DNA of 64,000 nt from Runella sp. SP2 (GTDB taxonomy: Bacteria > Bacteroidota > Bacteroidia > Cytophagales > Spirosomataceae), in assembly GCF_003711225.1 (NCBI RefSeq), contig NZ_CP031030.1:4154001-4218000 (forward strand). The letters run 5' to 3'. Positions 54,406-62,992 of the stretch are shown here, one piece after another; position 1 is the stretch's first letter; each line of letters starts with the position of its first letter. Under the pieces are notes generated by a model. It saw only the letters and a list, made by a program, of their open reading frames with translations, was not told where the DNA came from and did no database searches. The translations under genes were made by a program, and so were the position numbers.

Positions 54406-54409
54406 ATGG

Positions 54410-55087
54410 CTACATTTTCTTGACTTCGCCGTTGCCCATAATCCCCGACATAGGGTCAATTTTGCCTGGCCCAAACTGCATCACACTGTTGTTGCCCGAA
54501 CCGTGCGCCGTAAGCGATATTTGGGTATTGACGCGCACATTACCGTTACCATAGCTTTTTACTTTGGCGGTTTTGGCCACGAGTCCTTGGGCTTTTACTT
54601 CCCCGTTACCGTTCTTTTTAACGTCGAGTTCATCAATCGTTCCTTGGAGCGTGGCGTTGCCATTGCCGTAATTCTCTATCCTAAAATACCGCCCTACAAT
54701 GCCCGTAACCTGCAAACTACTGTTGCCACGGTGCTGAATCACCGACGCTTCGGGCATGGTCACCTTCACTTTGATACGGGTATCTTCGATGTACATTTTA
54801 TTGTTGTAGTTGCCTTTGAGGCCAATGCTTAACACGCCCTCTTGGCTTTCTTTTTTAACCTCTAAAAGTGGCTCCAAATTTTCGTCAATTTCGATTTTTA
54901 CCGAAAAAGATTTGCCAATTTCAACCTCTATTTTTCCGTCCAAATCATCAAAAGAGAGTTTATCAAAATCGCGAAAATCTAACGTTTTGGTGATGAGTTT
55001 TCCCGTGCCGCGTAGTGGCCCGCGTTGGGCTTGGGCATAAAAACAGACCGTCGTCAAAAAGGCAATAATCATTGTTAACTTTTTCAT
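54410..55087 (-). CDS. DUF2807 (GIN-domain) protein, exported
   Basis: A 225-residue exported protein (signal peptide ending FYAQAQRG) with the head GIN-domain pattern of right-handed beta-helix repeats (NYGNGNATLQG, NGNGEVKAQG, SYGNGNVRVN). Family function is unknown; it is often associated with envelope stress or adhesion in Bacteroidota. The start MKKLTMIIAF (complement 55085-55087) gives a signal peptide at the N-terminus. The insertion sequence abuts its stop codon. Confidence 0.87.
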   Translation of the reverse strand: MKKLTMIIAFLTTVCFYAQAQRGPLRGTGKLITKTLDFRDFDKLSFDDLDGKIEVEIGKSFSVKIEIDENLEPLLEVKKESQEGVLSIGLKGNYNNKMYIEDTRIKVKVTMPEASVIQHRGNSSLQVTGIVGRYFRIENYGNGNATLQGTIDELDVKKNGNGEVKAQGLVAKTAKVKSYGNGNVRVNTQISLTAHGSGNNSVMQFGPGKIDPMSGIMGNGEVKKM

Positions 55088-55122
55088 GGCAATTATTGGT
55101 TTAAATATTGATAATGAAGATG

Positions 55123-55644
55123 TTATTTTTTTAATTTTTGAGCAATAAAATGATCCAACCCTATTCTTCCAGAACCCATCACGATGGCGTACAACGAAAT
55201 CCAAAGAAAACCCATCGCAGGTAACATTCCCCACACTTCGCCACCCCATTTTTGGAAGAAAATAGCCACCAACATCGTACAGGCTACCATAAAACCTGCC
55301 AACCGAGTCCCCAAGCCAAGCACCAACAACGCCCCACCAAAGGTTTCTGCCAATACCGCCGCCCACGCAAAAAATGCGGGGAATAATGCAAAAATCCCAC
55401 CAAATTTGGACACGTCTTCCACAAACCAAGCAGGCGTAGGAAACTTACTGCCGCCAAAATTGACCATTAAAAAATAGCAACCCACAATGCGTGGAATGGC
55501 CAATACTAAATCTGAGTACCAAGTAGAGGTATAAACGGGCGTGATGATGTTAACAAATAATGTTTTCATGGCTGTAAATGAGTTTTGAGTAAGCGAATGA
55601 TTAGAAAAATTGGTTAATGCGATGGTTGACAATTGCTTTTTCAT
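55123..55644 (-). CDS. DoxX-family membrane protein
   Basis: A 173-residue protein with four membrane helices and DoxX family features (FAWAAVLAETFGGALLVLGL, GTRLAGFMVACTMLVAI). The function in this branch is unknown. It may start at the ATG complementary to 55642-55644 or at MKTLFVNII 25 codons later, which fits the family length better. It lies between the DUF2807 and lipoprotein genes on the same strand, as a probable operon. Confidence 0.85.
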   Translation of the reverse strand: MKKQLSTIALTNFSNHSLTQNSFTAMKTLFVNIITPVYTSTWYSDLVLAIPRIVGCYFLMVNFGGSKFPTPAWFVEDVSKFGGIFALFPAFFAWAAVLAETFGGALLVLGLGTRLAGFMVACTMLVAIFFQKWGGEVWGMLPAMGFLWISLYAIVMGSGRIGLDHFIAQKLKK

Positions 55645-55659
55645 GTGCGTAAGTGGTAA

Positions 55660-56013
55660 TTAGTTTTTATAGCCCATTGATAATCCCGTGTCGCCTTTGA
55701 CGTGAAGTTCGACGGCTGCTTGTTCGTCATTTGACTTATTTTGGATGCGTAACGCCGTATTTTTATCTACCTTTACTTTCACCGTTTCATTAGGTTTGAC
55801 AATGACTTGCGAGTGTCTCCCGCCATTAATGGGGGCTTCCCAAACTTCTACATTTGAGGTAGAGGCGTTTTTAAGTTTGACCGAAAACTGTCCGTGTTCG
55901 TTATTTCCCAAAATAAAGCTGTCTTGTGCTTTGATGTAGGTCGTTGAACGGAGCGATGTACACGAAGTACCGATAACGGCGAAGATGATAAATGAGGCTA
56001 AGACCTTTTTCAT
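55660..56013 (-). CDS. Small lipoprotein of unknown function
   Basis: A 117-residue protein with a lipoprotein signal (VIGTSC lipobox at about residue 17) and a beta-sandwich-like mature part (FSVKLKNASTSNVEVWEAPI, ETVKVKVDKNTALRIQNKS). No family is recognised. The start at the ATG complementary to 56011-56013 places the signal at the N-terminus. It is followed by the DoxX gene after 15 bp. Confidence 0.75.
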   Translation of the reverse strand: MKKVLASFIIFAVIGTSCTSLRSTTYIKAQDSFILGNNEHGQFSVKLKNASTSNVEVWEAPINGGRHSQVIVKPNETVKVKVDKNTALRIQNKSNDEQAAVELHVKGDTGLSMGYKN

Positions 56014-56188
56014 GGTTGTAAGAAAGTTTGGACAACCGCTTCGTTGCGATTGATGATGCAAAGGTGCAGTCCAGCAACGTCCCCCACGCCCCAAAACATG
56101 ATTTGGCACGTCTCAAATGATGATTTGAACCATAATCCTTGAAAAAACGCCCAAAAAGCTGCTATTTCGGGGCAAAAAGAAGAAAATC

Positions 56189-56521
56189 ATGGCAAAAAAT
56201 AACCGCAGCGGCATTGTCTATTCTACCGACCCCAGCTTTCAATTCGACGATTCGGACGAAGAACAGGAGACTCCCACTCCTCAGCAACAAGACCTGAAGG
56301 TATGGCTCGAACGCAAAGGAGGCGGAAAAGTAGTGACGGCCATCAAAGGATGGACGGGTAAAACGGGCGACATGGAAGCCTTGGCCAAACAACTCAAAAA
56401 CCTCTGCGGCACGGGTGGCACCGCCAAAGACCGTGAAATCTTGATTCAGGGCGATTTTCGCGACAAAATCTTGACGTGGCTGTTGGCCAAAGGTTATAAA
56501 GCTAAAAAAGCGGGTGGGTAG
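56189..56521 (+). CDS. SUI1/YciH-family translation initiation factor
   Basis: A 110-residue protein with the eIF1/SUI1 fold: an acidic N-terminal extension (about residues 1-45), then DLKVWLERKGGGKVVTAIKG, LKNLCGTGGTAKDREI and QGDFRDKILTWLLAKGYKAK. Bacterial YciH affects the fidelity of initiation. The 43 bp at its 3' end (56479-56521) recur at 57810-57852, beyond the next gene, with two synonymous differences. Confidence 0.93.
   Translation: MAKNNRSGIVYSTDPSFQFDDSDEEQETPTPQQQDLKVWLERKGGGKVVTAIKGWTGKTGDMEALAKQLKNLCGTGGTAKDREILIQGDFRDKILTWLLAKGYKAKKAGG
56479..56521 (+). repeat. Left copy of the SUI1 3'-end direct repeat (candidate att site)
   Basis: 43 bp, gctgttggccaaaggttata onward to the stop TAG, matches 57810-57852 except for AAA/AAG (Lys) and GCG/GCA (Ala). 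The two copies enclose a 1288-bp segment carrying one ATPase gene. Confidence 0.9.
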
Positions 56522-56541
56522 AGCGAAAACGTTAAGGTGCT

Positions 56542-57738
56542 TTAATACAATAACCCAAAAATCCACAGAGGAATTTTATTCCCAAAACCTATTTCAATAT
56601 CATCGGCGGCTATGTAGGCATCCGCGACGTTGGCGATTTGGCGCTGGGTTTTGTTTGCTCCCCCTACCTCAATGGTATAGCGTCTATCCAACCGAAAATT
56701 GCCTTGCTCGGTATATTCAACACGGTGTTTAGGCAGCGTTTGACTCAGTAAAAAACTTTCCCGTAGTGTCCCTTTGTCAGGGCGAGTTTCTGTGAGCGCA
56801 TATTGTAAATTGGGATGGCTCAAATAGACTTTTTCTGGTTTTTGGAGGCGCGTAATCCCAAAACTATCGCGGTGTAATAAGGACAATATCCCTAACTCCT
56901 CCAAATAATGTAGGTAGTCAACGACGGAGCTACGGGTAGCTTGGAGCATATCGCCGAGCTTAGAAATATTGGGTTTGAAAGGAACACTCTCGGCCAATAC
57001 AACCAACAATTGCTTGAGTTTATCTACGGTAGCATAACTAATGCCGTAAGCCGCAGGGAGGTCAAGCTCAAGACTAAGGCGGATTGTCTCAGAAAGTTTT
57101 TGGCTGTATATATCTTCATTTTCAAGGAAATAAGGATAGTACCCGTACTCTAAGTACTTAGACCAATATACAAATGGTTTAAAATTCTCAGTCAATTCTA
57201 CCGCTATTGTAGTGTGGCTTTTTAGTAAGTCTTCTAAGGATATAGGAGTAAAATTAGCCACTTTTTGGATTTGGAGAAACTCTCGAAAAGATAGTCCATG
57301 CAAGGTGTACATTACTGCTCGGCGGCTGAGGTCGCCTCGGCTACGTTCGAGGTGAATGATAGAAGAACCCGTAAAAACAATCCTTAATTCGGCAAAATCG
57401 TCGTATAAATTTTTGATTTCCTGCGACCAGTTGGGGTAACGGTGTACTTCATCAAGCATAAGCAATTGCCCACCTTTTCGGACAAAATCAACGCCTAAAT
57501 CATATAAGCGGTGATTACTGAAATACAAATCATCCAAACTGACGTACAACGACTTAGTTAAGTCGAGTTTCGCTTCCTTGAGGTATTGTAGTAAGAGGGT
57601 GGTTTTTCCTACTCCCCTTGCTCCTTTAATCCCAATAAGGCGATTGCGCGCCCAATCAATTTCGTGAATGGCATCTCGTACGAAATCAGTACGAGTACGC
57701 TGAAGCTTGGGGAGGTATTTCGCAAATAACTGTTCCAT
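56542..57738 (-). CDS. AAA ATPase with DUF4143 domain
   Basis: A 398-residue protein of the AAA_14/DUF4143 family. Walker A is GARGVGKTTLL (about residues 38-48), Walker B LLMLDEVHRYPNW (about 92-104), and sensor-like IVFTGSSIIHLERSRGDLSRR follows. The C-terminal DUF4143 region carries a winged-helix-like part (VDYLHYLEELGILSLLHRD). Role unknown; such ATPases are accessory genes spread by transfer. It sits between SUI1 3'-end repeats. Confidence 0.9.
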   Translation of the reverse strand: MEQLFAKYLPKLQRTRTDFVRDAIHEIDWARNRLIGIKGARGVGKTTLLLQYLKEAKLDLTKSLYVSLDDLYFSNHRLYDLGVDFVRKGGQLLMLDEVHRYPNWSQEIKNLYDDFAELRIVFTGSSIIHLERSRGDLSRRAVMYTLHGLSFREFLQIQKVANFTPISLEDLLKSHTTIAVELTENFKPFVYWSKYLEYGYYPYFLENEDIYSQKLSETIRLSLELDLPAAYGISYATVDKLKQLLVVLAESVPFKPNISKLGDMLQATRSSVVDYLHYLEELGILSLLHRDSFGITRLQKPEKVYLSHPNLQYALTETRPDKGTLRESFLLSQTLPKHRVEYTEQGNFRLDRRYTIEVGGANKTQRQIANVADAYIAADDIEIGFGNKIPLWIFGLLY

Positions 57739-57797
57739 TTTTGTATTTTCTAAAATACAAAAATAGCAAAAAAGTGTATTTTATAAAATACACTTTT
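57739..57797. promoter_or_regulatory. Two A/T-rich palindromes upstream of the ATPase gene
   Basis: An imperfect palindrome (arms ttttgtatttt 57739-57749 and aaaatacaaaa 57752-57762) directly touches the start codon. A perfect 28-bp palindrome is at 57770-57797 (core gtgtattttataaaatacac). Both share GTATTTT/AAAATAC half sites and look like operator pairs, possibly for autoregulation. The regulator is unknown. Confidence 0.6.
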
Positions 57798-57809
57798 GAG
57801 GGATACATA

Positions 57810-57852
57810 GCTGTTGGCCAAAGGTTATAAGGCTAAAAAAGCAGGTGGGTAG
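57810..57852 (+). repeat. Right copy of the SUI1 3'-end direct repeat (candidate att site)
   Basis: Second copy of the SUI1 tail with its stop codon, not preceded by the rest of the gene. It directly adjoins the stop codon of the convergent DUF5723 gene (57853-57855), which suggests the original arrangement was SUI1 next to DUF5723. Confidence 0.9.
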
Positions 57853-59277
57853 TTAGTCTTTCTTGTCATTGAGTCCCCAAAGTTGGATGCCAAAATAAGC
57901 CAACGAACCACGGGGCTGTACGGCTTTGCTCGCCAACCCTCCAAAGTTGCTGAATCCGATGTAGGCAGGGCCAAAGCGCACCGAAAAACCAATGGTAGGC
58001 TTGTCGTTTCCTTCCCACCAAGTAACAGGGAGCGTAAACTCAACATCCTCCCCTTCAAAACGAGGTGTGAGTGAAAATACCTGCGGCTGGGCTAAATGAG
58101 AAGGTAAAGAACCCACGTTGGTTGGTTTTATCCAAGTAGCATTCACAAAAAACGACTTGGCCAATTGCACGTCAGCATCCACGTTGAGCGTACGCGGCAG
58201 GGCCGTCGATGAAGAATAATTTTGGGCGTTAGCCGTCCCTAGTATTGTTTCTAATCCCTTTACCGAGTTGTTTCCAATATCAATCAATTGGTTTTGATTA
58301 ATGGTCAATTTGCTCAGCGTACCACTGTATTGTTTGCCCGTTGAAGGGTACGAAATCTGTCCTGCATCCGTCAATGCCACCCCGATTCTGGCAATGTAGT
58401 TGGCTTGATTTTCGGCGTGCTGACGAATCCGACCGATTTCGACCGTTGCTCCAAGGTCAATGGCGGTTCCTGAGCCATAGTCCGACGAAAACAAACTTCC
58501 CAAACCAAACGACTGAACGGGTTGGGTATAGCCATATTCATAACTTACATTTCCCAACTCCATCACGTATTCGTCGGCATTGAGGGGTTTAACTTGGTAA
58601 TTGGCATTTTTGATGGTCAAAAAAACGTTCCGCGCCCCCGACAACCGCTTGATTGTTGCCCCTACTTTCACCCGAATCAGGCCATCCAACCGCAAAGGCA
58701 TGGCCGCTACTGTCAGACCCGTTTCAAAAAACGAGTGTTGACTCATGGTAAAATTGGTAAAACTCCCCGTCGAAGCCGTGGTAAGGCCGTCGTCGAGACG
58801 GTATTTGTAGGCATCAAAAATGGCCGAAGGTACGCCCGAGCCTTGCACAAACCCGCGCAAGCGCGTCTGAAAGCCCACCACAAGCCAGTTGTTTTTCCCC
58901 ACCCCCACGTAGCCCGATGGCGTCCTCAGTTCGGCCAATACATTTACGTTGTTCCCTTGCGTAAGTGTCCCCGTCAGCTTCGATTTGCCGTACATATCCG
59001 ATTCCGCGTAGGCATTCCGAAAGGGATGAAACAAGGCGTCGCTCCGAAAATACTTGAAATATCGGTTGTTGACAGTGGTATTGAAGGATAATAAATTGAT
59101 GTGATAACGGTAGCGCGTTCCCGCAATCGCCGACGGATTGAACGTGGCACGATTGATACCCGCATAATTGCTACTGTGCTGACCTATAAACTCTTGGGCA
59201 ACTACGGTCGAGAGGGTTCCAATCCAGAGTAAGGCAAATAGATAAACGACCGAAAAAAAAGAGCGGAGTTGTTTCAT
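57853..59277 (-). CDS. DUF5723 family exported protein
   Basis: A 474-residue protein with a signal peptide (about residues 1-28, ending VVAQEF) and the conserved start of the DUF5723 family (NYAGINRATFNPSAIAGTRY), followed by beta-barrel-like strands with Gly/aromatic alternation to the C-terminus (FGPAYIGFSNFGG ... SLAYFGIQLWGL). Probably an outer-membrane barrel; function unknown. Its stop codon adjoins the right SUI1 repeat. Confidence 0.87.
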   Translation of the reverse strand: MKQLRSFFSVVYLFALLWIGTLSTVVAQEFIGQHSSNYAGINRATFNPSAIAGTRYRYHINLLSFNTTVNNRYFKYFRSDALFHPFRNAYAESDMYGKSKLTGTLTQGNNVNVLAELRTPSGYVGVGKNNWLVVGFQTRLRGFVQGSGVPSAIFDAYKYRLDDGLTTASTGSFTNFTMSQHSFFETGLTVAAMPLRLDGLIRVKVGATIKRLSGARNVFLTIKNANYQVKPLNADEYVMELGNVSYEYGYTQPVQSFGLGSLFSSDYGSGTAIDLGATVEIGRIRQHAENQANYIARIGVALTDAGQISYPSTGKQYSGTLSKLTINQNQLIDIGNNSVKGLETILGTANAQNYSSSTALPRTLNVDADVQLAKSFFVNATWIKPTNVGSLPSHLAQPQVFSLTPRFEGEDVEFTLPVTWWEGNDKPTIGFSVRFGPAYIGFSNFGGLASKAVQPRGSLAYFGIQLWGLNDKKD

Positions 59278-59414
59278 AAATAAAGATTGCTTTAAAGCCG
59301 TATATCGTCAAAACTTCGCCAAAATTCGTCAAAATTCAGTAAATTGCCTTCCTATTTTTACAAGACTTTTCAATGACAAATTGAAACCCTTCCATTTTAT
59401 AAAAACGATTTCCA

Positions 59415-59996
59415 ATGAGTGAAAAGCACTTTTTAAAAGAAATATTCAAAGAGCAGAATTTCAAAAAAGAAGAGTTAGAAGAAATAATACAGCAATACCA
59501 GCGTGTTGAATTTTCAAAAAACGAATACCTCATCACAGAAGGAAGCACGGCTAACTTTTATTACTTTATCGAAAGTGGATATGCAAGATCGTATGTTATT
59601 GATTTAGAAGGAAATGACATCAGCACCAACTTTTTCAGCACTACCGATATCGTCATTGATTGGCATTCTTACTTTCTAAAAGCCAAGTGTCGCGAAAACA
59701 TTCAGGCTGTTTCTGCCTGTGTCGCCTGGAAAATCACGTTTGAGAATTTTATGAAATTATTTCACATAGAAGCCTTCCGCGAAATTGGTCGCACTCGGCT
59801 GGTAAACAATTATTTTGAGCTCAAAAGTCATTCTATTTCCATCATTGCTGACCCTGCCAAAGAGCGGTACCTCCACCTTATCAAAACCAAGCCTGGAATT
59901 GTTCAAAATATTCCGTTGAAACAAATTGCTACTTATTTGGGGATTACCGATACTTCATTGAGCCGAATCAGAAAAGAAATTGCTGATAACAAATGA
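59415..59996 (+). CDS. Crp/Fnr-family transcriptional regulator
   Basis: A 193-residue regulator with an N-terminal cyclic-nucleotide-binding-like beta-roll (YQRVEFSKNEYLITEGSTAN, YFIESGYARSYV) and a C-terminal winged helix (VQNIPLKQIATYLGITDTSL). Ligand unknown. Its stop overlaps the next gene's start by 4 bp (ATGA), so it is coupled to the membrane protein that follows. Confidence 0.9.
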   Translation: MSEKHFLKEIFKEQNFKKEELEEIIQQYQRVEFSKNEYLITEGSTANFYYFIESGYARSYVIDLEGNDISTNFFSTTDIVIDWHSYFLKAKCRENIQAVSACVAWKITFENFMKLFHIEAFREIGRTRLVNNYFELKSHSISIIADPAKERYLHLIKTKPGIVQNIPLKQIATYLGITDTSLSRIRKEIADNK

Positions 59997-60691
59997 ACGA
60001 ACTAACACCGTATTTTGTCCCGCAATGGGTTTCTGTCTTGTTTCTCCTCCTCATTCCAACCCCTTTTGTTCTTATTAGTACTTTTGTTTTCAAAAAATCG
60101 GAGAAACGCATCCATTTTTTCATAACCCTCACTTTTTTTGTTTTTTACCTGCTGTACATCTCAATCGCCAGTTACGTTGGGTGGTTCAACGTCGTGTCGT
60201 TTCCGCCTCGGGTACTTTTATACACGACGTTTCCGTACGCTTTTTTGCTTTTTGGAGTGATATTAAAAACTCCAGTTTGTCAAAAAATTATCACAGACAC
60301 CCCCGTTACTGCCTTCATTAAACTTCATATCTTTAGGCTCATTGGCGTGTTCTTCCTCTTATTGGCACATTACGAAGCCCTTCCCACGGCATTTGCCTGG
60401 ATTGCTGGCGTAGGCGACATTCTGGCTGCTATTGGTAGTATTTTTGTTGTACATGCCTTCAATAGCAAAACAAGTTATTCCAAAAAATTAGCGTACATCT
60501 GGAACGTATTTGGTACGATAGATATACTTTTTACGGCAATTGGAGCCAATGTCCTCACCAAAATAGCCATAGAGACAGGCTCGATGGGCGTAGATACCCT
60601 AGCTATGTTTCCGTTTTGTATCATTCCTGCCTTTGCTCCCCCCACCATTTTATTTCTTCATTGGGTTATTTTTCTAAAACTCAAAAAATAA
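59993..60691 (+). CDS. Integral membrane protein of unknown function
   Basis: A 232-residue protein with about seven membrane helices and few charged residues. I recognise no named family. It is translationally coupled to the Crp/Fnr-type regulator upstream, so its expression may be tied to that regulator. The short loop KKSEKR after the first helix suggests a cytoplasmic positive loop. Confidence 0.75.
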   Translation: MNELTPYFVPQWVSVLFLLLIPTPFVLISTFVFKKSEKRIHFFITLTFFVFYLLYISIASYVGWFNVVSFPPRVLLYTTFPYAFLLFGVILKTPVCQKIITDTPVTAFIKLHIFRLIGVFFLLLAHYEALPTAFAWIAGVGDILAAIGSIFVVHAFNSKTSYSKKLAYIWNVFGTIDILFTAIGANVLTKIAIETGSMGVDTLAMFPFCIIPAFAPPTILFLHWVIFLKLKK

Positions 60692-60744
60692 TCCTCTCTC
60701 CTCATTTCTTGTCCTATGGCAAGAATCCCTCGTCGGCGGTGCTC

Positions 60745-60752
60745 TACCTTTG
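60745..60752 (+). promoter_or_regulatory. -7 element before the SRPBCC gene
   Basis: TACCTTTG, 31 bp before the ATG at 60784. No good -33 TTTG is seen at the right distance. Confidence 0.45.
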
Positions 60753-60783
60753 TTCCATCATTAAAAGTTAAACACTCCTAAAA

Positions 60784-61320
60784 ATGAAAAAGAACATGTT
60801 TTTAGCTATCGCCGCCGCTCTAATTGTAGTCATTGGTTTTGGTTTATTTAAAGCTAGCCAACTTACAACTATTCAAATTGTCAAATCCGTAAAAATTAAC
60901 CGTCCAGAAAAAGAGGTGTTTGACATGGTAAGGTACTTGGGTAATTTCCCAAAATGGTCGCCCTTTGTGGCCCAAGACCCTACCCTAAAATACGAAGTTA
61001 AAGGCACGGATGGGACGGTTGGAGCACAGTATCATTGGAATGGGAACAAAGGGAATGATTTGGGTTATCAAGAAATTATGGAGGTTGACACCTTTCGTTT
61101 AGTACGCATGAAATGCACTATTCAAAAACCATTTGTAGCCTACCCTACATTTGATTATAAATTCACGAAAACGTCCGAAGGAATCGAAGTAACTCAGGAC
61201 TTCAAACTTCAATCTAGCTTAGTAGATGCGTTCTTCCTTTGGGTTTTTGGGGCAAAATCAGAAATGGAAAAAACGAATCAGCAGGGCTTAGACTTACTCA
61301 AAACAGCAACCGAAAAATAA
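60784..61320 (+). CDS. SRPBCC (START/Bet v1-like) domain protein
   Basis: A 178-residue protein with one N-terminal membrane segment or signal (about residues 4-24), then a polyketide-cyclase/SRPBCC fold (IVKSVKINRPEKEVFDMVRY; FPKWSPFVAQDP; QYHWNGNKGNDLGYQEI). The fold binds hydrophobic small molecules; ligand unknown. It is preceded by a -7 element and followed by an intrinsic terminator. Confidence 0.88.
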   Translation: MKKNMFLAIAAALIVVIGFGLFKASQLTTIQIVKSVKINRPEKEVFDMVRYLGNFPKWSPFVAQDPTLKYEVKGTDGTVGAQYHWNGNKGNDLGYQEIMEVDTFRLVRMKCTIQKPFVAYPTFDYKFTKTSEGIEVTQDFKLQSSLVDAFFLWVFGAKSEMEKTNQQGLDLLKTATEK

Positions 61321-61338
61321 CGATTATTACTTCTTGTG

Positions 61339-61376
61339 ATTCTGTTGGGGACAATCGTCTCCAACAGAATTTTTTA
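61339..61376 (+). terminator. Intrinsic terminator after the SRPBCC gene
   Basis: Stem attctgttgg pairing with ccaacagaat, extended across the loop by further pairs, followed by a T run. Confidence 0.85.
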
Positions 61377-61414
61377 CGATTTTTGTAGCTCATATCGTTT
61401 TATTATCCCTCTCT

Positions 61415-62380
61415 ATGCACTTCCGAACCGAGCTGATTGTTCCCGAAAGCCCCTATAAAATCACCCTGCAAACCCCCGTACTAACGCTGGGTTCTTGCTT
61501 TGCGGAAGTGATTGGTACAAAGCTCGTTGAAAACAAAATCCCAACCCTTTCCAATCCGTTCGGAACGCTGTTCCACCCGTTGTCTATCGTCAAACTCTTG
61601 CATCATGCCTTAGAAGGAACTCGACCCGACGAGCGTTTATACGTTGAACACCAAGGCATTTGGTTTCATTACGATTTTCATTCGTCGATGTGGGCGGCTT
61701 CACGTGAAGAACTGCGGGAACGGCTTGTAGCAACATTGACCGCCGTTCAGCAATGGCTTTCTCGCACCGAAGTGCTCATTATCACCTTGGGTACAGCCTT
61801 TGTGTATCGTCACCTCGAAAGTGGTCAGTGGGTCGCCAATTGCCATAAAACGCCGAATTCGGCCTTTCAACGGGAATTGCTACAAACTGAGCAAATTGTG
61901 ACCGCTTTTGAAAGGCTTTTTGCCAAACTTCCTGCCTCCCTTAAAGTCATTTTTACGGTCAGCCCTGTACGACATACCCGCGATACGCTGCCACTCAACG
62001 CCGTCAGTAAGTCGCTGCTGCGCGTGGCTTGTCACGAGTTATCGGAGCGAGGGTATGCGTACTTTCCTGCCTACGAACTATTGCTCGACGACCTCCGCGA
62101 TTATCGTTTTTACAAATCAGACCTCATTCACCCCAGCGAACAGGCCGAAGACTACATTTTTGAGCAGTTTTCTAACGCCCATTTTACCAAAGAGTTACAA
62201 AAATTTATCCAAGAATGGCAAAAGATTCGACAAGCGATCGGGCATCGTCCGCTATACCCCAATACCGCTAGTCATCGTCAATTTTTAGAAAATTTGCTTC
62301 AAAAACTGCAAAAAATCGCTATTTTCGTTGATGTCAATTCCGAAATAGCTACGGTATCCGAACAACTTTCTGTATTTTAA
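61415..62380 (+). CDS. GSCFA domain-containing protein
   Basis: A 321-residue protein of the GSCFA family, an SGNH-hydrolase-like group common in Bacteroidota. The naming motif is in LTLGSCFAEVIG near residue 26. Other conserved parts are LIITLGTAFVYR, FTVSPVRHTRDTL (second block) and SDLIHPSEQAEDYIFEQF with the likely Asp/His pair. The substrate is unknown, with esterase or acylhydrolase activity suggested by the fold. Confidence 0.92.
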   Translation: MHFRTELIVPESPYKITLQTPVLTLGSCFAEVIGTKLVENKIPTLSNPFGTLFHPLSIVKLLHHALEGTRPDERLYVEHQGIWFHYDFHSSMWAASREELRERLVATLTAVQQWLSRTEVLIITLGTAFVYRHLESGQWVANCHKTPNSAFQRELLQTEQIVTAFERLFAKLPASLKVIFTVSPVRHTRDTLPLNAVSKSLLRVACHELSERGYAYFPAYELLLDDLRDYRFYKSDLIHPSEQAEDYIFEQFSNAHFTKELQKFIQEWQKIRQAIGHRPLYPNTASHRQFLENLLQKLQKIAIFVDVNSEIATVSEQLSVF

Positions 62381-62477
62381 AAAAAGGTATTCTGCTCGAC
62401 AAATCCACCCCAAACGCCGTTTTTTAACAAACATACTATGGACAAAATGGGTTTTAGTGGTATATTTGCCTTAAAGC

Positions 62478-62885
62478 ATGAAATCAGCAAGTGTTACATA
62501 CATCCTAAAACAAATCGTTTGTTGGACTTTGCTCCTACAAATGATTCATGTGTGTATTGCCCCTGTGCCACCAATAATTTTAGAAAAAACGGCCACGCTT
62601 TACCGCGATAACACCTGCCATCAGCGCCCGAAAAACTTTCTCACCTTGCTTACTTTTTCGCTGGCTAATTCCATTACAAGTAACACAGATGCCCCTGTCA
62701 GTGAAAAAGGAAGTGAAAGCTCCTTTCTTGAAGATTTCAGCATTGGCCTTATTTGGCCGCCGTTTAATGTAGAGTTTTTATCCATCCAACTCACGGAAGA
62801 GTTGGACGCCAATTTTGACCATTATTTAGGACTTCTTGAAACGCGAGAAATAGAACCCATTTCTCCGCCTCCAAACTTCAGCTAG
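62478..62885 (+). CDS. Small exported protein upstream of an RND efflux gene
   Basis: A 135-residue protein with an N-terminal hydrophobic signal (about residues 8-28) and a short acidic mature part ending EPISPPPNFS. No family is recognised. A TATATTTG -7 element at 62461-62468 is only about 9 bp upstream of this ATG, so the transcript may be nearly leaderless. It lies 107 bp before the RND adaptor gene, and similar small proteins often precede RND operons in Bacteroidota (recollection, not checked). Confidence 0.65.
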   Translation: MKSASVTYILKQIVCWTLLLQMIHVCIAPVPPIILEKTATLYRDNTCHQRPKNFLTLLTFSLANSITSNTDAPVSEKGSESSFLEDFSIGLIWPPFNVEFLSIQLTEELDANFDHYLGLLETREIEPISPPPNFS

Positions 62886-62992
62886 CTTCTCTTATCAGGG
62901 CCTTATGTTAAGTGCTCTGATGACTTGGGTTTCCAGGTTTTTTGCCCTGCGTTTTCCACCTACTGTATAATTCAACACAACCATTATTTCTT

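Larger units (their letters stand above)
53063..54409. mobile_element. IS481-like insertion sequence with TIRs and 4-bp target duplication
   Basis: The element spans 53067-54405 (1339 bp). Terminal inverted repeats, tgctgtacgtcttaaagtta onward at 53067-53091 and the complement of 54381-54405, match at 20 of 25 positions. The tetranucleotide ATGG flanks both ends (53063-53066 and 54406-54409), giving a 4-bp target duplication. It contains one transposase gene with a frame break. Family placement rests on the single DDE transposase, length and TGT-like ends and is tentative. It sits just after the stop codon of the DUF2807 gene. Confidence 0.88.
56522..57809. mobile_element. Small island between SUI1 3'-end repeats
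   Basis: The segment is bounded by the 43-bp direct repeat of a gene 3' end and contains one accessory ATPase gene and two A/T-rich palindromes. That is how a DNA unit looks after integration at a gene end that restores the gene. No integrase is present, so it would need outside help or be a remnant. Interpretation as mobile is inference. Confidence 0.6.
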
